From the NCBI GenBank assembly GCA_023525715.1, contig CM042010.1:79113894-79177893 (forward strand): a DNA stretch of 64,000 nt. Reading direction: 5' to 3'. Both the position numbers and the translations under genes were made by a program. Shown here piece by piece: positions 14,041 to 25,513 of the stretch (the first letter of the stretch is position 1; each line of letters opens with the position of its first letter). The DNA comes from Cichorium intybus. Lineage: Eukaryota > Streptophyta > Magnoliopsida > Asterales > Asteraceae. Below the pieces are notes generated by a model. The model saw nothing but the letters and a program-made list of their open reading frames with translations, searched no databases and was not told where the DNA came from.

Positions 14041-14551
14041 CAAAGTCCCGTCCAACTGGATCTTTGGTTGAATTGATTCTTATGACATTTGTATTAACAA
14101 TCATAAATGACACAATTCTTGAATCCAAACATTTCGGATCATCATTCAAGTTATTACTATACATTCAACACATTCATATAACATTTCAAGGACAATTTCA
14201 GACAACAGGTGTTAAAAGAAAATTGACAATTTTATTAAAAACAAAAAAAATCCTTGAACAATGTAATATATGATAGACAATGTCAAAACGCATCTAAAGG
14301 CTAATAACAATATTTTAATATCTATCTAAACTTCAAAACTGCACGAGCTGGAGATCCAATCCAAATGTGCTCCTATGCGCCAGAGTCCCGTGCCTTCTTG
14401 ATTCCCTGCATAGAGACCAAAATGTGACTATCACATTATGTATCAAGAAATCTTGGAACAGGAGTTTTGAGGTTTTTAGATATACCTGAGCTTTCAAAAG
14501 AGTTGGAGCGTCTTCAAATCTTTCCGTGACTGTATTCGATTTAGTGGATTC

Positions 14552-15277
14552 TCAGTTTGAGACATGTCCGGGCGATCTCGACCGTTTTTTGTTACGTCTC
14601 TTCACTGAACTTAATCCAGAAGTAGCTGGGTTATTAGAGCTATGCCTGTCCAAGAGTGACTCATATAAAGTCAACAGTGGACGTATTTCCATGAGGGTCC
14701 TTTTCTGGTCTTCCTTTCTATACGTCTGAATGAACAGATCGTACTTGCTGGTCAGCGAGGCGAGTAGAATCTTAACATTCTTTTCCTGACTCATGGAATA
14801 ACCAAGTTTGTACAATTCCCCTATGTACGCTTCAATCTGAAGAACATGCGAATTGATGCTACTTCCTTCTTTTAGCTTGCATTCTGCAAGTCTTTTGAAG
14901 ATCCTAGCTTGTTCCTCTTTAACTGGATTTTGGAACCTTTCATCAACCAGTTGTATTAACTAATATGGCCCCAAGGATTCAAAATCCTTGCGGAACTCGG
15001 GGTCAATGGTTGATAGCATGAGGTCACGAATCTCTTTGGATTCATTAACTAAGAGGTTATGCTTATCATAAGAACCTTTTATGATGACATGTTCCGGTAG
15101 GACCGGGATCGGATACTCGGTGAGATGTAGCTTGCCAGCAATGCCGAGAACCAGTCTCCAATTGCGAAACCATTCTTTACAGTTTAGGTCAGTCATCCTT
15201 TCCATATTTGGCAGGTGCATTATGATGCTTTCAGAAATGGGTGAAGGAGGAGAAGGAAGAGAATTGACACTTGACAT
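14552..15277 (-). pseudogene. gag: E1 Gag (copia type), one in-frame stop
   Basis: Minus strand from ATG at 15277. The N-terminal half ends at TAG 14960-14962; the same frame then continues through a second open stretch to 14552. The sequence has the copia capsid pattern (a Trp-rich N-terminal segment CKEWFRNWR, then the conserved helix region ending near SHVLQIEAYIGEL) and finishes in a basic tail KRRNKKRSRS. No zinc knuckle is seen. No pol follows. At about 240 codons it is short for a full Gag. It supports classing E1 as a gag-only element dependent on another copia element for replication. Confidence 0.8.
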
Positions 15278-15378
15278 CTATAAAAAAATCACAGAATCTA
15301 TTAGTTTAATTGATCCTTTTAAATAATTACCCAATATGTTATTTAATAAGGCTAGGATCCAAAATACCCCAACTATGG

Positions 15379-15551
15379 TGTGAAGAGGGATGCCGTAATC
15401 ACAACATAATGGTCATTAAGGTAGATAATTCACTTATCAATTTCATCATATGAAATTCCTAGGTTTGTTGAGATTCATTAAACTATTCAATGGCATGTTT
15501 AATCTCGGATGTGTCCCACTGTTTGTGACTGGGATGCCGAGGATCACAAAC
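15379..15551 (-). other. E1 hairpin family II, two copies with GGGATGCCG in the loop
   Basis: TGTGA/TCACA (15379-15403) and GTTTGTGA/TCACAAAC (15521-15551) each enclose a 15-base loop. Both loops contain the identical 9-mer GGGATGCCG, while the rest of the loop differs. They lie just upstream of the gag start. Confidence 0.55.
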
Positions 15552-15610
15552 CGGATGTGAATAACCTTGCAAATTAGCTTGGTACTCTCGGGGTCAATTA
15601 CCATCTCTAA

Positions 15611-15644
15611 TTGATGTGCCGGTAAACCACACATGCTCCATCAA
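15611..15644 (-). other. E1 hairpin family I, copy 3
   Basis: Arms TTGATG and CATCAA around the conserved 22-base loop (TGCCGGTAAACC to ATGCTC). It sits in the leader, about 340 bases upstream of gag. Confidence 0.62.
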
Positions 15645-15690
15645 CAATGATAACACCCGAGAAACCCATTGCAACTCTTTATGAACCCCT

Positions 15691-15726
15691 ATTGGTGTGC
15701 CGGTAAACCACACACGCTCCAACAAT
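15691..15726 (-). other. E1 hairpin family I, copy 4
   Basis: Arms ATTGGTG and CAACAAT (six of seven positions pair) around the same 22-base loop. It lies 47 bases from copy 3. Confidence 0.58.
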
Positions 15727-15911
15727 GTTTCATAAAGTGCAATGTGCAATTTCATAGATTAGCACCAATTCACATTTTTCCTAAAGTACCTAGATTTGGG
15801 GTTTTATTAAGTTGTTCTAGTACTTTGAATAATATCATTATACTTTTAATGAGATTAGGCGGTCCTATCAAACCCGTTCGGCTAGCGACCCTCCACTGAT
15901 CAGGCGAGCGG

Positions 15912-15957
15912 TGGGTGAGAGTGGACACCCATTAGACTGCCATTTTATAGGCAGTCT
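15912..15957 (-). other. E1 tandem hairpins in leader
   Basis: TGGGTG/CACCCA (15912-15931) and AGACTGCC/GGCAGTCT (15934-15957). Both are perfect stems with 8-base loops, separated by 2 bases. Confidence 0.55.
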
Positions 15958-16111
15958 CCTTATACCCACTTTATAGATCAGCTTCGAGAATGATGCCTAC
16001 TAGTGATTTGACTAACCATTAAATCTTATACATATAATAATAACTTCCTAATTATAATATATATAAGATGTAATTTTTAAACCTTTTAAAAAAAATTTCT
16101 GGTTTATCTTT

Positions 16112-17547
16112 TGTTGAAAATAAAAAGATCTGATCACCACAAATAAAGGTTCACACCGTTTACTGTGTGACAGAAATATATATTAAAGATAATATGCGGA
16201 ATAAATAATAAGAGTTGCGGAATATAAATAAACTTGAAAGCTATAAATAATATAAATAACTGTATTTAAATGACATAAAGCGATAAATAATATAAATTAC
16301 AGTAATTAAATGACTTAAAGCAATAAATAATGTAAATCACTATAATTAAAAGACATAGAACGATGAATAATATAAATAACTATAATCATATAAATATATA
16401 TATATCAAGTAGGTTCGTCAATAGATTGACTGAACTGGGTTACAACAGGACTGTGGAACGACTGGTCTATCAAGTAGGTTCGTCAAATAAATTGACTGAA
16501 CTGGCTTAGGGTTGGACTGGATTTCTAATAGACTGTGTCTCTATTTGTTCTTGTTTGATGATCTTGATGATCTTGTTTGATGATCTTGGTGTTCTTGGTG
16601 TTGATCTTGGTGTTCTTGGTGTTTTTCTTGGTGTTCTTAGTGTTTTTCTTGGTGTTGATCTTGGTCTTCTTGGTGTTTTTGGAGAGTGTTTGGAAGGTTG
16701 GAAATAAGATGGTGGAAGTTGGAGAGGTTTTTTAGAGAGTTTTGGTTTATAATTATGTGTGTTATGGAAAAAATGGTGTAAAATGGTTTATATATGGATT
16801 TTAGAGGTTTTGGGTGAGTTTTAATAGGTTTTCGGAAGTTTAGGGGTGAAAATGTAACTTTTTGGTCTGAATTCGCGGTTTTGTCGGATGGGTCGGGTTC
16901 CGGGTCACAAACGGGTTTCTGCGCGGATCTTATGTGAGTGTAAGTGGATCAGATACGGAAGGGTCGGATCAGGTTATGGGGCGGGTAAGATCCGCGAGAG
17001 TTTGTGAGTAGACCGGGTAGGAGGAGGCGGGTACCGGATCGGGGCGACGGGTCGCGTGTTCGGGTCGATGCGCGGATCTTCCGTGAGAGCAAATGGAGCT
17101 GACGGGTCGGAGCAGGTTCCGGTTCGGAGCAGCTGGCGGGTCGCAAGTGGAGAAGGTGGGCCGGAGCTGGGCTGGAACTGTTGCTGGCGTTTGGGCTGGC
17201 CCATCTTCTTTTTATTTTAATTTAAATTGTTTTAAATGTTTTAAAAATCTGAAATAAATCAAAATAAATTATAAAAATTCATTTTAATTTATAAAATTAA
17301 TTAAGTCTAATAAAATAAATTATTTATAAAATATATTTCCAAAAAATCATTTTAAATAGATTTAATTTAATTTTCTTTTATATTTTTCTTTGTTTTTGGA
17401 CTTTAAAACTCTTTTTCTATTATTTTCGCGTTTTCTCGTTCAATCTCGAATCCACACAACCTGAAATAGACTTATAATATTTGTCAGATAATATAAAAAC
17501 AGTTCGTCTTATTTCAATGATGGTCACATACAAAAACATTTTCAACA
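16112..17547 (-). repeat. Sirevirus-like element 3' LTR (complete)
   Basis: 1,436 bp, TGTTGAAAAT at 16112 and ATTTTCAACA at 17547. It matches 25512-26879 from position 16176 onward; the first 64 bp have no counterpart in the 5' copy. It contains a CTTGGTGTT-rich stretch (16550-16690) and a GC-rich island (about 16870-17210) within otherwise AT-rich sequence. Confidence 0.93.
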
Positions 17548-19184
17548 ATTTCCCCCTATGTGATCATTGATGAAATAAGGACAGATATAATCACATTAAC
17601 AATTTTAACATTGAAGATTTGGTATAAAAGTTTTGTCAATGATAAGATATATATAAAACCATTGTAATCATTTTGAAAGTTTGTGACTTGGTTATACATA
17701 TCTTATGTTTTGAAAAAGATTTTGAAGAATGTTTGTTTCCGAATCAAAGTCTCGGGTTCGGTTATCAAAGGGTAGCCATACATGTATCTAAATAAATTTC
17801 TTAAGATTTTATAGCATTATTTATGACGACAAGTGGTCTAACAGGTCGATTCAGATGAACGCTCATAGATATAGCTCACACTTCACTTGGGTGTTTGGTT
17901 GTTCTGGCAGCAGAACAAGTTAATGATCACTAAAAATGAGTGATATCTCTCTCTGACGACTCACACTCATATTGGAGGTGTTCATCTATGCTTTTCCTGT
18001 AAAGTCACTTAGTCTCATTATTAGATAATCAATCACATAAGACTAGTTTCGGCATTACTCAGCGGGTTTCTTCATTCATGCCATTAATGTTCACTCTCTC
18101 TCCATCGGGAAATACATGTAGAGGGGTTTAACAATTTTCATAGTGCAGTTTGCAACTAAGAAATCTTCAGTGATGAAGGCTACAGTATCCCGGGAAATCC
18201 ATTGTTGTTGCAGCTTCTTCTTTGATGATATCCTGTTTGTTGATCAATATCGATTTATTGTAAAAAGATATTTTGTTTTATCATTGAGAAGTTGCTAGAA
18301 TTGAGAACAATTTTTTGTTTTTGTTTTTGTTTTTTTTTTGTTTTTTTTTTTTTTTGAAATAACCATTTGGTTGAAAGTTTTATTTTGTTTGGTATTTCTT
18401 CGGTGAGTGATTTGACTTTCTTGTTGACTTTCTTGTTGACTTTCTTGTAAGGATATGTCGCTGTTTGAAGTGTTTCTATTTTTGCGGCTGTCTTCATTTT
18501 TGGTTGGCTTTTATCTAGGTAGGGATAGGTGGCATAAAAGACAATTTGTCTAGTATGTAAGAAATGAAAGTATCGTCCCTGGTCATTTTGATATCTAAGC
18601 AAAAATGAGACCGTGACAAGGTATAATCGGGTATACCTTATTAGCAATAGTGACACACCTAAGCTCACAAGAATTGAATTCCACAATGATTTAGATCGAC
18701 GAGGCACAAATTCTCACATGGGTTTTTGTTTTCATCTGAACCTCCTAACCTTATGTCCCTTGATTGTTTAAAATCGTCAATAATGAAATAAAATCGAAGG
18801 AAATAAAGTTATATACATTATGAAAAGTAGGAGATTTGAACCTTCACTCCAATTGAGAATCAATATGACTTAAAATCTTCATCGAGCATAAGCATCTGAA
18901 AAATTAAGTCAAGGGACGATTAATCACAAGGTTCTATAAAAGCTTATTATGGCAAGTCTTTTATTTTATTTTTGAAAATTTGTTTTTCTGAATGTTTTTG
19001 GAAATTTTGGTTATTTGAATGTTTTTGGAAATTTTGGTTATTTGAATGTTTTTGGAAATTTTGGTTTTTAAGGAAAGATATGAAAATTATAAAAATCTAA
19101 AATCTTTTTGTCTTTCGAAGTTTTGTAATTTTTTTTTTTTTGAATTAAAGTAAACATACGTTTGTACAAACAAAAAGTAAAAGT
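17548..19184 (-). other. Sirevirus-like element 3' non-coding region and polypurine tract
   Basis: Minus-strand ATAGGGGGAAAT at 17548-17559 abuts the 3' LTR and is the polypurine tract. Upstream are a 26-bp repeat TGAATGTTTTTGGAAATTTT in about three copies (18985-19070), T/A-rich runs and a lysine-rich 150-codon ORF (18255-18707) with no recognised domain. No envelope-like ORF was found. Confidence 0.75.
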
Positions 19185-21818
19185 TTAAGGATGGATGATA
19201 TCTGGATTTAACATTCCTAGACGGCCTAGGAAGTATAGAAACTTTGTTTCATCGAGAGCCTTAGTGAAGACATCGGCAATTTGATCTTCGGTGTTTATGA
19301 AGTGTAATTCGATATGACCCTTTTGAATGTTGTCTTTAATGAAGTGATATCGAATATCGATGTGCTTTGTCATGGAATGGTGAACGGGATTGTGAGAAAT
19401 GGCTATTGCACTGGTTGAGTCACAAAATATGGGAATTTGTGAAACTCTGAAGCCATAGTCACGCAGTTGAGTTTGCATCCATATGACTTGTGAACAACAG
19501 CTGGCGGCAGCGACGTATTCAGCTTCTGCTATTGATGTGGATACACAACTCTGTTTCTTTGAAGACCAACTCACTAGTCGACCTCCTAGGAATTGACAGC
19601 TACCAGATGTACTTTTCCTATCTAGCTTGCATCCTCCATAGTCTGAGTCGGTGAAAGCGTTCAGCTGAAAATCGGATTTAGCTGGATACCAAAGGCCAAG
19701 TTTGGGAGTGCCTTTTAGGTATTTGAAGATGCGTTTCACAGCAATGACATGGGATTCCATTGGATTTGCTTGGTATCTGGCACAGACACATGTAGAAAAC
19801 ATGATGTCAGGTCTGCTGGCAGTGAGATATAATAGTGATCCGATCATTCCACGATATTTTTTCTGATCAACGGGTTTGCCATCTAAGTCTGCATCGATTT
19901 TGTATCCAAAATCCATTGGGGTTTTTGCGGTATTGGACTTGTCCATTGAAAATCGAGTGAGTAGGTTTTTGACATAATTCTCTTGGTTGATGAAAATTCC
20001 ATCAGTTGACTGTTTGATTTGAAGTCCGAGAAAAGTAGTCATCTCCCCAATCATGCTCATTTCAAATTTGCTCTTCATTAGATCTGCAAACTTAACACTC
20101 AAAGATTCATCAGTAGAACCGAAAATAATGTCATAAACATATATTTGTATGATTAAGAGATGTTTATTATAGATTTTTCGAAAGAGGGTTTGATCGATTG
20201 AACCCCTTTTGAAACCTGATTCTTCGAGGAATGTTGACAAGGTGGCATACCAGGCACGGGGTGCTTGTTTTAAGCCATAGACAGCTTTCTGCAATTTGAA
20301 GCTGTGATGAGGAAAGTTGGGATCTTCAAAGCCTAGTGGTTGTTGGATATAAACATCTCGATCTAACTCTCCATGTAGGAATGCACATTTAACGTCCATT
20401 TGAAAAACTTTAAAGTTCTTATGTGCAGCATATGCGAGAAAGATGCGGATAGCTTCTATTCTGGCGACTGGAGCATATGTTTCATCGTAGTCTATTCCTT
20501 CTTGTTGTGAATAGCCTTTGACTACGAGACGTGCCTTGTTTCGACACACGACTCCTTGATCGTCAGTCTTGTTTCTGAATAACCATCTTGAACCTATGAT
20601 AGTAACATCGGGTGGTGTAGGAACAAGATTCCATACGTCATTTCTTTCGAATTCAGCTAGCTCTTCTTGCATAGCTTTTACCCAGTCTGGGTCTTTGAGA
20701 GCAGTATGTATGGTTTTGGGTTCAGTCATGGATAGGAAGGCTCCAAATAAACATTCATTCGCAGTTGCGGCTCTAGTTTGGATGCCTGAATTGGGATCTC
20801 CGATGATTAGGTCAGTGGGATGGTTTCTGGTCCATTTTATTAAACGATTTTCTTCCGTTGTAATAATAGGATTTTCAGTATCCCATTGTTCTTCTCCAGT
20901 AGTTTCTTCTTGGAAGAGGTTTGAAGGTTCCCCCATAAATGTTACATCGGGATTGTTTTGGATATTTAGGGATGGAGTGGTAAAATCTGGGGTGGTTAAA
21001 TTTGGAGTGGTTAAAGGAGGATTTGGTGTTTGTTCTAATGAGGAAGTATGTGTTTGTGGTTCCCCCTCAACTTGATCTGCAACATTTCTGTTTCTTTGTG
21101 GAGTTCCTTCAGTGGGTGTTCCTGTTGGATCAATTTGAGTAGTTAGAATTTCAGAATTATAAGCAGTTTTAGGTTGTTCACAAAGTAAATCAATATCAAC
21201 TTCAATGTCTATGTCAGGAGATGGTGTTTGTGGAATTGGATTTTGAAAAATATTATCTATCATTTGTGAACCAAAATGTTCACGATCCAATTTTCTGACA
21301 TAAAATTCATCGAAGTGGACATCGGTACTTTCTTCAATTACTCTTGTACGTTTGTTCAGTACTCGATAAGCAGCTGAAGAAAATGAGTAACCAAGGAAAA
21401 TTCCTTCGTCCGACCTTGATTCAAATTTTGAAAGGTGGTCTTTATTATTCTTTATGAAGCATCGACAACCAAAAATATGAAAAAATTTGATATTTGGTTT
21501 TCGGTTGTTAATGACTTCATATGGTGTTTTATGAAGATTTTTGTGAATTAAGGAGCGATTTTGTGTGTAGCAAGCTGTGGCAATTGCTTCTGCCCAGAAG
21601 TATTGTGGCAGATCAGCAAAGATGAGCATTGATCTTGCAGCTTCGCACAGAGTTCGGTTCCTTCTTTCAACAACGCCGTTTTGTTGAGGAGTGTAAGGGG
21701 CTGAGAAGTTGTGTTCGATGCCTTTGTTTTTGAGAAATGAGTCTAGAGTTATGTTTTTGAACTCTAAACCATTATCACTTCGGATTCTTCGAACTGGTCG
21801 TTTGAGCTTTAGTTCGAT
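19185..21818 (-). pseudogene. pol: Sirevirus-like Pol: integrase C-half, RT, RNase H
   Basis: Opens right after an in-frame TAG (21819-21821). It begins with the second integrase acid (RSDNGLEF) and the Glu (QQNGVVERRNRT), followed by an acidic, Pro/Thr-rich linker. RT starts at WVKAMQEELAEF, with KARLVVKGYSQQ and DVKCAFLHGEL. The catalytic box reads YVYD instead of YVDD: the codon at 20133-20135 gives Tyr where the first Asp is expected, which should abolish polymerisation. RNase H follows, with DSDYGGCKLDRKS, SIAEAEY and TKHIDIRYHF. The stretch from 21629 to 19185 is one uninterrupted frame. Confidence 0.93.
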
Positions 21819-22601
21819 CTATTTTATAAAGTTGATCATCTCTTCTGGTGCTTCTGATTGTAGTCTTAAGAAAAAGACCCATGTAAATCGAGAGAAGCCA
21901 TCAACTATGACAAGGACATACTTCTTCCCTTGTATTGTTTGGATTTTGGCGGGGCCACAGAGGTCTATGTGCATCAATTCTAGTGGTTCGGATACACTAG
22001 ATTCTGTAATGCTTTTGTGAGAGGATTTAGAAAGTTTCCCCTTTTCACAAGCGGCACAAAGAGTTTCATTGTCGAGCTTCAGAAGTGGCAGTCCTCGAAC
22101 TAGATCATCGCCGATCAATTTGTTGATGTACCCGAAATTTAGATGGGAAAGGCGGCGGTGCCATAACCAACTAATATCTGCTGGGGCTTTGGATAGCAGA
22201 AAAATATCGGGTTTACCATAAATAAGATCCATGTCTAGTGGATACATATTTCCGGCACGGTGTGAATCAACAATGATTTATTTGGTGTTGGCGTTCATGA
22301 TCAAGCTTTGTTGTTTCGTGAATAAAACTTCAAGATTGTTATCACACAGTTGAGAAACACTGATGAGGTTGTGTTTCAGGTCATCGACATAGGCAACTTT
22401 CTTTATGGTAAATTTACCATTTGTTATGTTTCCATAACCTTTGATTTTTGCCGTCATGTTGTTGCCAAAGGTAACGTCTTGATTGGTTTGGGTGGGTCTG
22501 AAGTCACGAAGGTAGTTTCTGTTTCCTGTCATATGCTTGGAGCAGCTACTATCAATGTACCATGTATCATCCTTGGGTTCTCCAGCATTAGATCCCTGCA
22601 A
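21819..22601 (-). pseudogene. pol: Sirevirus-like Pol: protease and integrase N-half
   Basis: Same frame as its neighbours but bounded and split by in-frame stops TAA (22602-22604), TAA (22278-22280) and TAG (21819-21821). The protease box reads WYIDSSCSKHM, where DSG is usual; Gly is replaced by Ser through codon 22545-22547. The integrase zinc module runs from WHRRLSHLNF to CAACEKGK and is followed by the first catalytic Asp in HIDLCGP. Confidence 0.88.
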
Positions 22602-24224
22602 TTAGACAGAAATTTTAGGTACCCAGATCTGAATGGGTCCTGATTTGTTAGCTTTTGCTATTTTGGGTTTGTTGTTCAATGACTTTGGTTTATTGGGATA
22701 GAATGGTTGAGGTTTGATTTGATTTATCAAGTTTTCCCAAAATATGATTTGTTTTTGATAACCTGTGAGTTGATAAGATCTGTGATTTGGTGAACGATAT
22801 CCTAGATGTGAAAATTGATTTGAAAAGTTTTCTTCATATCTGGGGTATGATGAACGGCTATGAAAAGGTTTTTGAAGAGGTTTTGGTTTTTGTTTGGAAA
22901 CCTGTTTATGAGGTATGACGTAGGGTTTAACTGGTTCAAAAACTTTTGGCTTGACAAGTGGGGTTTTGATGACTTGAATGGGTTTTTTGCTTATTTGTTG
23001 TTTCTTGGAGTATTTTTGTCTCGGACTAGTTTTTCCAACAATTGATGAACTCATTGTAGGAAAAGCAGTTGGTACAGAAGTACTACCAACCTCGTAAAAG
23101 GAATTTTCTCCATTCAAAAAGTTTTTTGATTTGGTGGTTTCGTTGGTATGTTTGATTTGGTGAGTTAAAGAACTAGCTGAGTCTGTTTCAGAATTTAAGA
23201 CTCTTTTGAAAGACTTTTTGGAAACAGTGAAAGCAGTATCATCCGGGCTACAGTTGATAACTGTTTCGTCATCTGAATCTTCCTCATTAATAGATGTGAA
23301 AAGATCTGGTAGAGTTGATTCAGAGTTTTCACAAATTATCATGTTTTCTTGATTTTCTAGTTCTTTTTCAAAGGTTTCTCTACAAATTCCTGGTCTGTAA
23401 CTCGTATCAAATTTTCCAGTACCCAAGGTGTTTGCCTTGGTGAAAATATCATCACTGAGTTTTCTGGCAATTTTGATAGATTCCACATTCCGTATCAATC
23501 TTTTGTTTTTAGATTCAAGAAAAGTGATTTGGTTTAAAGAATCAGTCAGTTTTTCATTTAAGATTTTGTGTTTTTCAGTTGACTCTTGAAAGTTTTGTGT
23601 TAACTGAATGATTTCCATTTCTAAAACATCTTTTGTTTCAGAAGAAATGACTGATTGACTTTTTAATTCCAATTCCTTTTTCTGAATTAGAGATTGATTT
23701 AATTGTTCAAGGACGTGATTGTAATCTTCTGATTTTCTTTCAACGTCTCTTTCCAATTTGGTCTTTGTTCTGGTTAATTCTGCAAATTTGAGTTGTAGGG
23801 TTTGTAACTCACATTTGAAGATTTCAGAATTAACCACTGTGTCATGGTATTTATTGAGATCAGCTTCTAAACTTTTCTCAATTTTGGATATATGGGACTC
23901 AAAAAATATTTTAGAAAAACCGAGTTCAGAGATCATAGACCATACCTGTTCTATGACATTTGGAGCTCTTGAAGTTGTACCAACTACGAAGCAGAAGTTG
24001 GATTGTGTCAGTTCATTATCGGCTTCGTCTTCAGAGGTTGGCCAGTATTCCACATTTGGTTCGTGGATTGCCATCAAAGCTCTTTGGTTTTCTTGGTTTT
24101 CCTTTTTCTTTAACTCATCAGCTTTTTGAGCGTAGTATGCCGAGTCTTTTATTTTTGTCTTGTTTTTGGCTCGACACTCTCTTGCGTAGTGATTAGTTCC
24201 TTTGCAATTGTGACAGATAATCAC
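22602..24224 (-). pseudogene. gag: Sirevirus-like Gag, C-terminal region
   Basis: It starts with the zinc knuckle CHNCKGTNHYAREC (CX2CX4HX4C). A long Leu/Lys/Glu-rich segment predicted as coiled coil follows (about residues 90-260), then a Ser/Lys/Pro-rich tail. This long extension is a feature of Sirevirus-type Gag. The frame differs from that of the upstream Gag ORF, so a frameshift lies upstream of the knuckle, roughly at 24380-24420. Confidence 0.85.
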
Positions 24225-25513
24225 TTCTTCATCACTTTCTTCCTTTTGACTTTTGATTGGAAGTCGTTCTGGTGCTTGAGTTTGGATTTGTTGGGAAGAT
24301 TGAGAGGAGTTTTGTTGGAATCCAGAATTTTGGTTGTTTGAAAAACCATTATTTTGATTATTGTATCCTTGATTTTGGAATCCCCGGTTTGGTTTTGAAG
24401 ACCGTTGTTTTGGTTATTGTTTTGATGATTTGAGTTGGGATTGTTTTGAAATCCCTGGTTTGAGTTATTTTGGAAAGAGGGTCTGTGCGAATTTTGTCCA
24501 AAATAAGGTCTTGGTTGAAAACCTTGGTTGTTTTGACCAAATTGTGGTCTTGGTTGAAATCCAGAATTATTTTGTCCAAATTGTGGTCGGTTTTGAAAAT
24601 TTGGTTTAAAATTCGATTGACCGTGATTTGGAAGAAATCTTTGGAGATTTGTATTTGCAACCAAAGCACACAATTGTTGGTAGTCTGCTTCATCATTTAA
24701 ATCAGTTTGATCAAAAGAATTGTTCAAAAATTGTTGATTTTGAAAAGATGTTTGATTAAAATGATTGGAGTTTTGTTCATGAAAAAGTGTTTGGTTTTGG
24801 TTTGATGTGGAAACGAGAGCAAGTAGTCCTCCAAAAGCTGTAGAGGTTGGTGGGTCAATCGAGGATTCATACGATTGAAGTTCTCCGTACAAATTGTATA
24901 GAGTTTCCGTATGAATGACAGGATTTCCCTGAATGATGAGTTTAACCATCTTCCAGCTTTCGTAAAGATTGTTTAGAAATTTGAGATTGATCTCGTGTTG
25001 TGTCTTTTTGATGCCCAAGTTATTCAATTTTACCATGATAAAATTGAACCTATCATGTGCATCATGGATGGTTTCTGATGAAAGCATCTTGAAATTATCG
25101 AATTCATTTAAAACGGATGTTCTTTTATTTCCAATAATTCTTTGATTTCCACAAAAACGGTTTTTTAAGTTTTCCCAAATTTGATTCGCAGTCAACAGTA
25201 TTATGTCATCCATTTGACTTAGAATACTGTGAGGTATGCCTGACACCAGTTCCTTTTTTGCTTGTAGTTCCAATTTTCTTCTGTTTTCAGCTTGATTGAC
25301 TTGATTTGTAGCAAGAGTAGTCATATTTTCTGGAGCAGTATATGTGCCTTCAACACATTTCCAAACATCTTCATTTATTGTGTTAAGATGTAGATTCATT
25401 CGGCCAACCCACAAATTATACTCTTCAGGTATAAGTATGGGTGCCCATGAACCAGATCCTAAGCTGTTGGCAATAGAAACTGAATTCATGTTTGAGTAAT
25501 TAGCAGAAGACAT
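24221..25513 (-). pseudogene. gag: Sirevirus-like Gag, N-terminal region
   Basis: 430 codons from ATG at 25513. An N-terminal segment with PILIPEEYNLWVGRMNLHL leads into the UBN2-type capsid domain (about residues 50-210). An Asn/Gln/Phe-rich low-complexity stretch with repeated FGQN and NQGFQ follows (about 225-390). The last 40 residues are out of frame relative to the downstream Gag ORF. The ATG lies exactly at the broken edge of the 5' LTR, so the normal leader is missing. Confidence 0.9.

Larger units (their letters stand above)
10568..14551 (-). other. E1 region downstream of gag, non-coding and palindrome-rich
   Basis: About 4 kb where pol should lie. I found no protease, integrase, RT or RNase H motif on either strand, and only short ORFs. 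Instead it holds repeated segments and many perfect or wobble-paired hairpins (separate entries at 11662, 12046, 12650, 13609 and 13831). It reads as a long 3' untranslated region of a gag-only element. Confidence 0.7.
15278..16111 (-). other. E1 leader, gag-proximal part
   Basis: Non-coding sequence between gag and the inserted Sirevirus-like element; the rest of the leader is at 26880-27380. It is dense in hairpins (entries at 15379, 15611, 15691 and 15912). The short ORFs on both strands look incidental. TCTTT at 16107-16111 is the left copy of the target duplication of the inserted element. Confidence 0.7.

Noticed and set aside
11662..15726. Hammerhead or other self-cleaving ribozyme for hairpin family I
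   Set aside because: The hammerhead core CUGANGA...GAAA is not present in any of the four copies on either strand.
18255..18707. 150-codon lysine-rich minus ORF as an envelope-like gene
   Set aside because: Low complexity, no signal peptide or membrane segment of note, and placed over poly-T runs.
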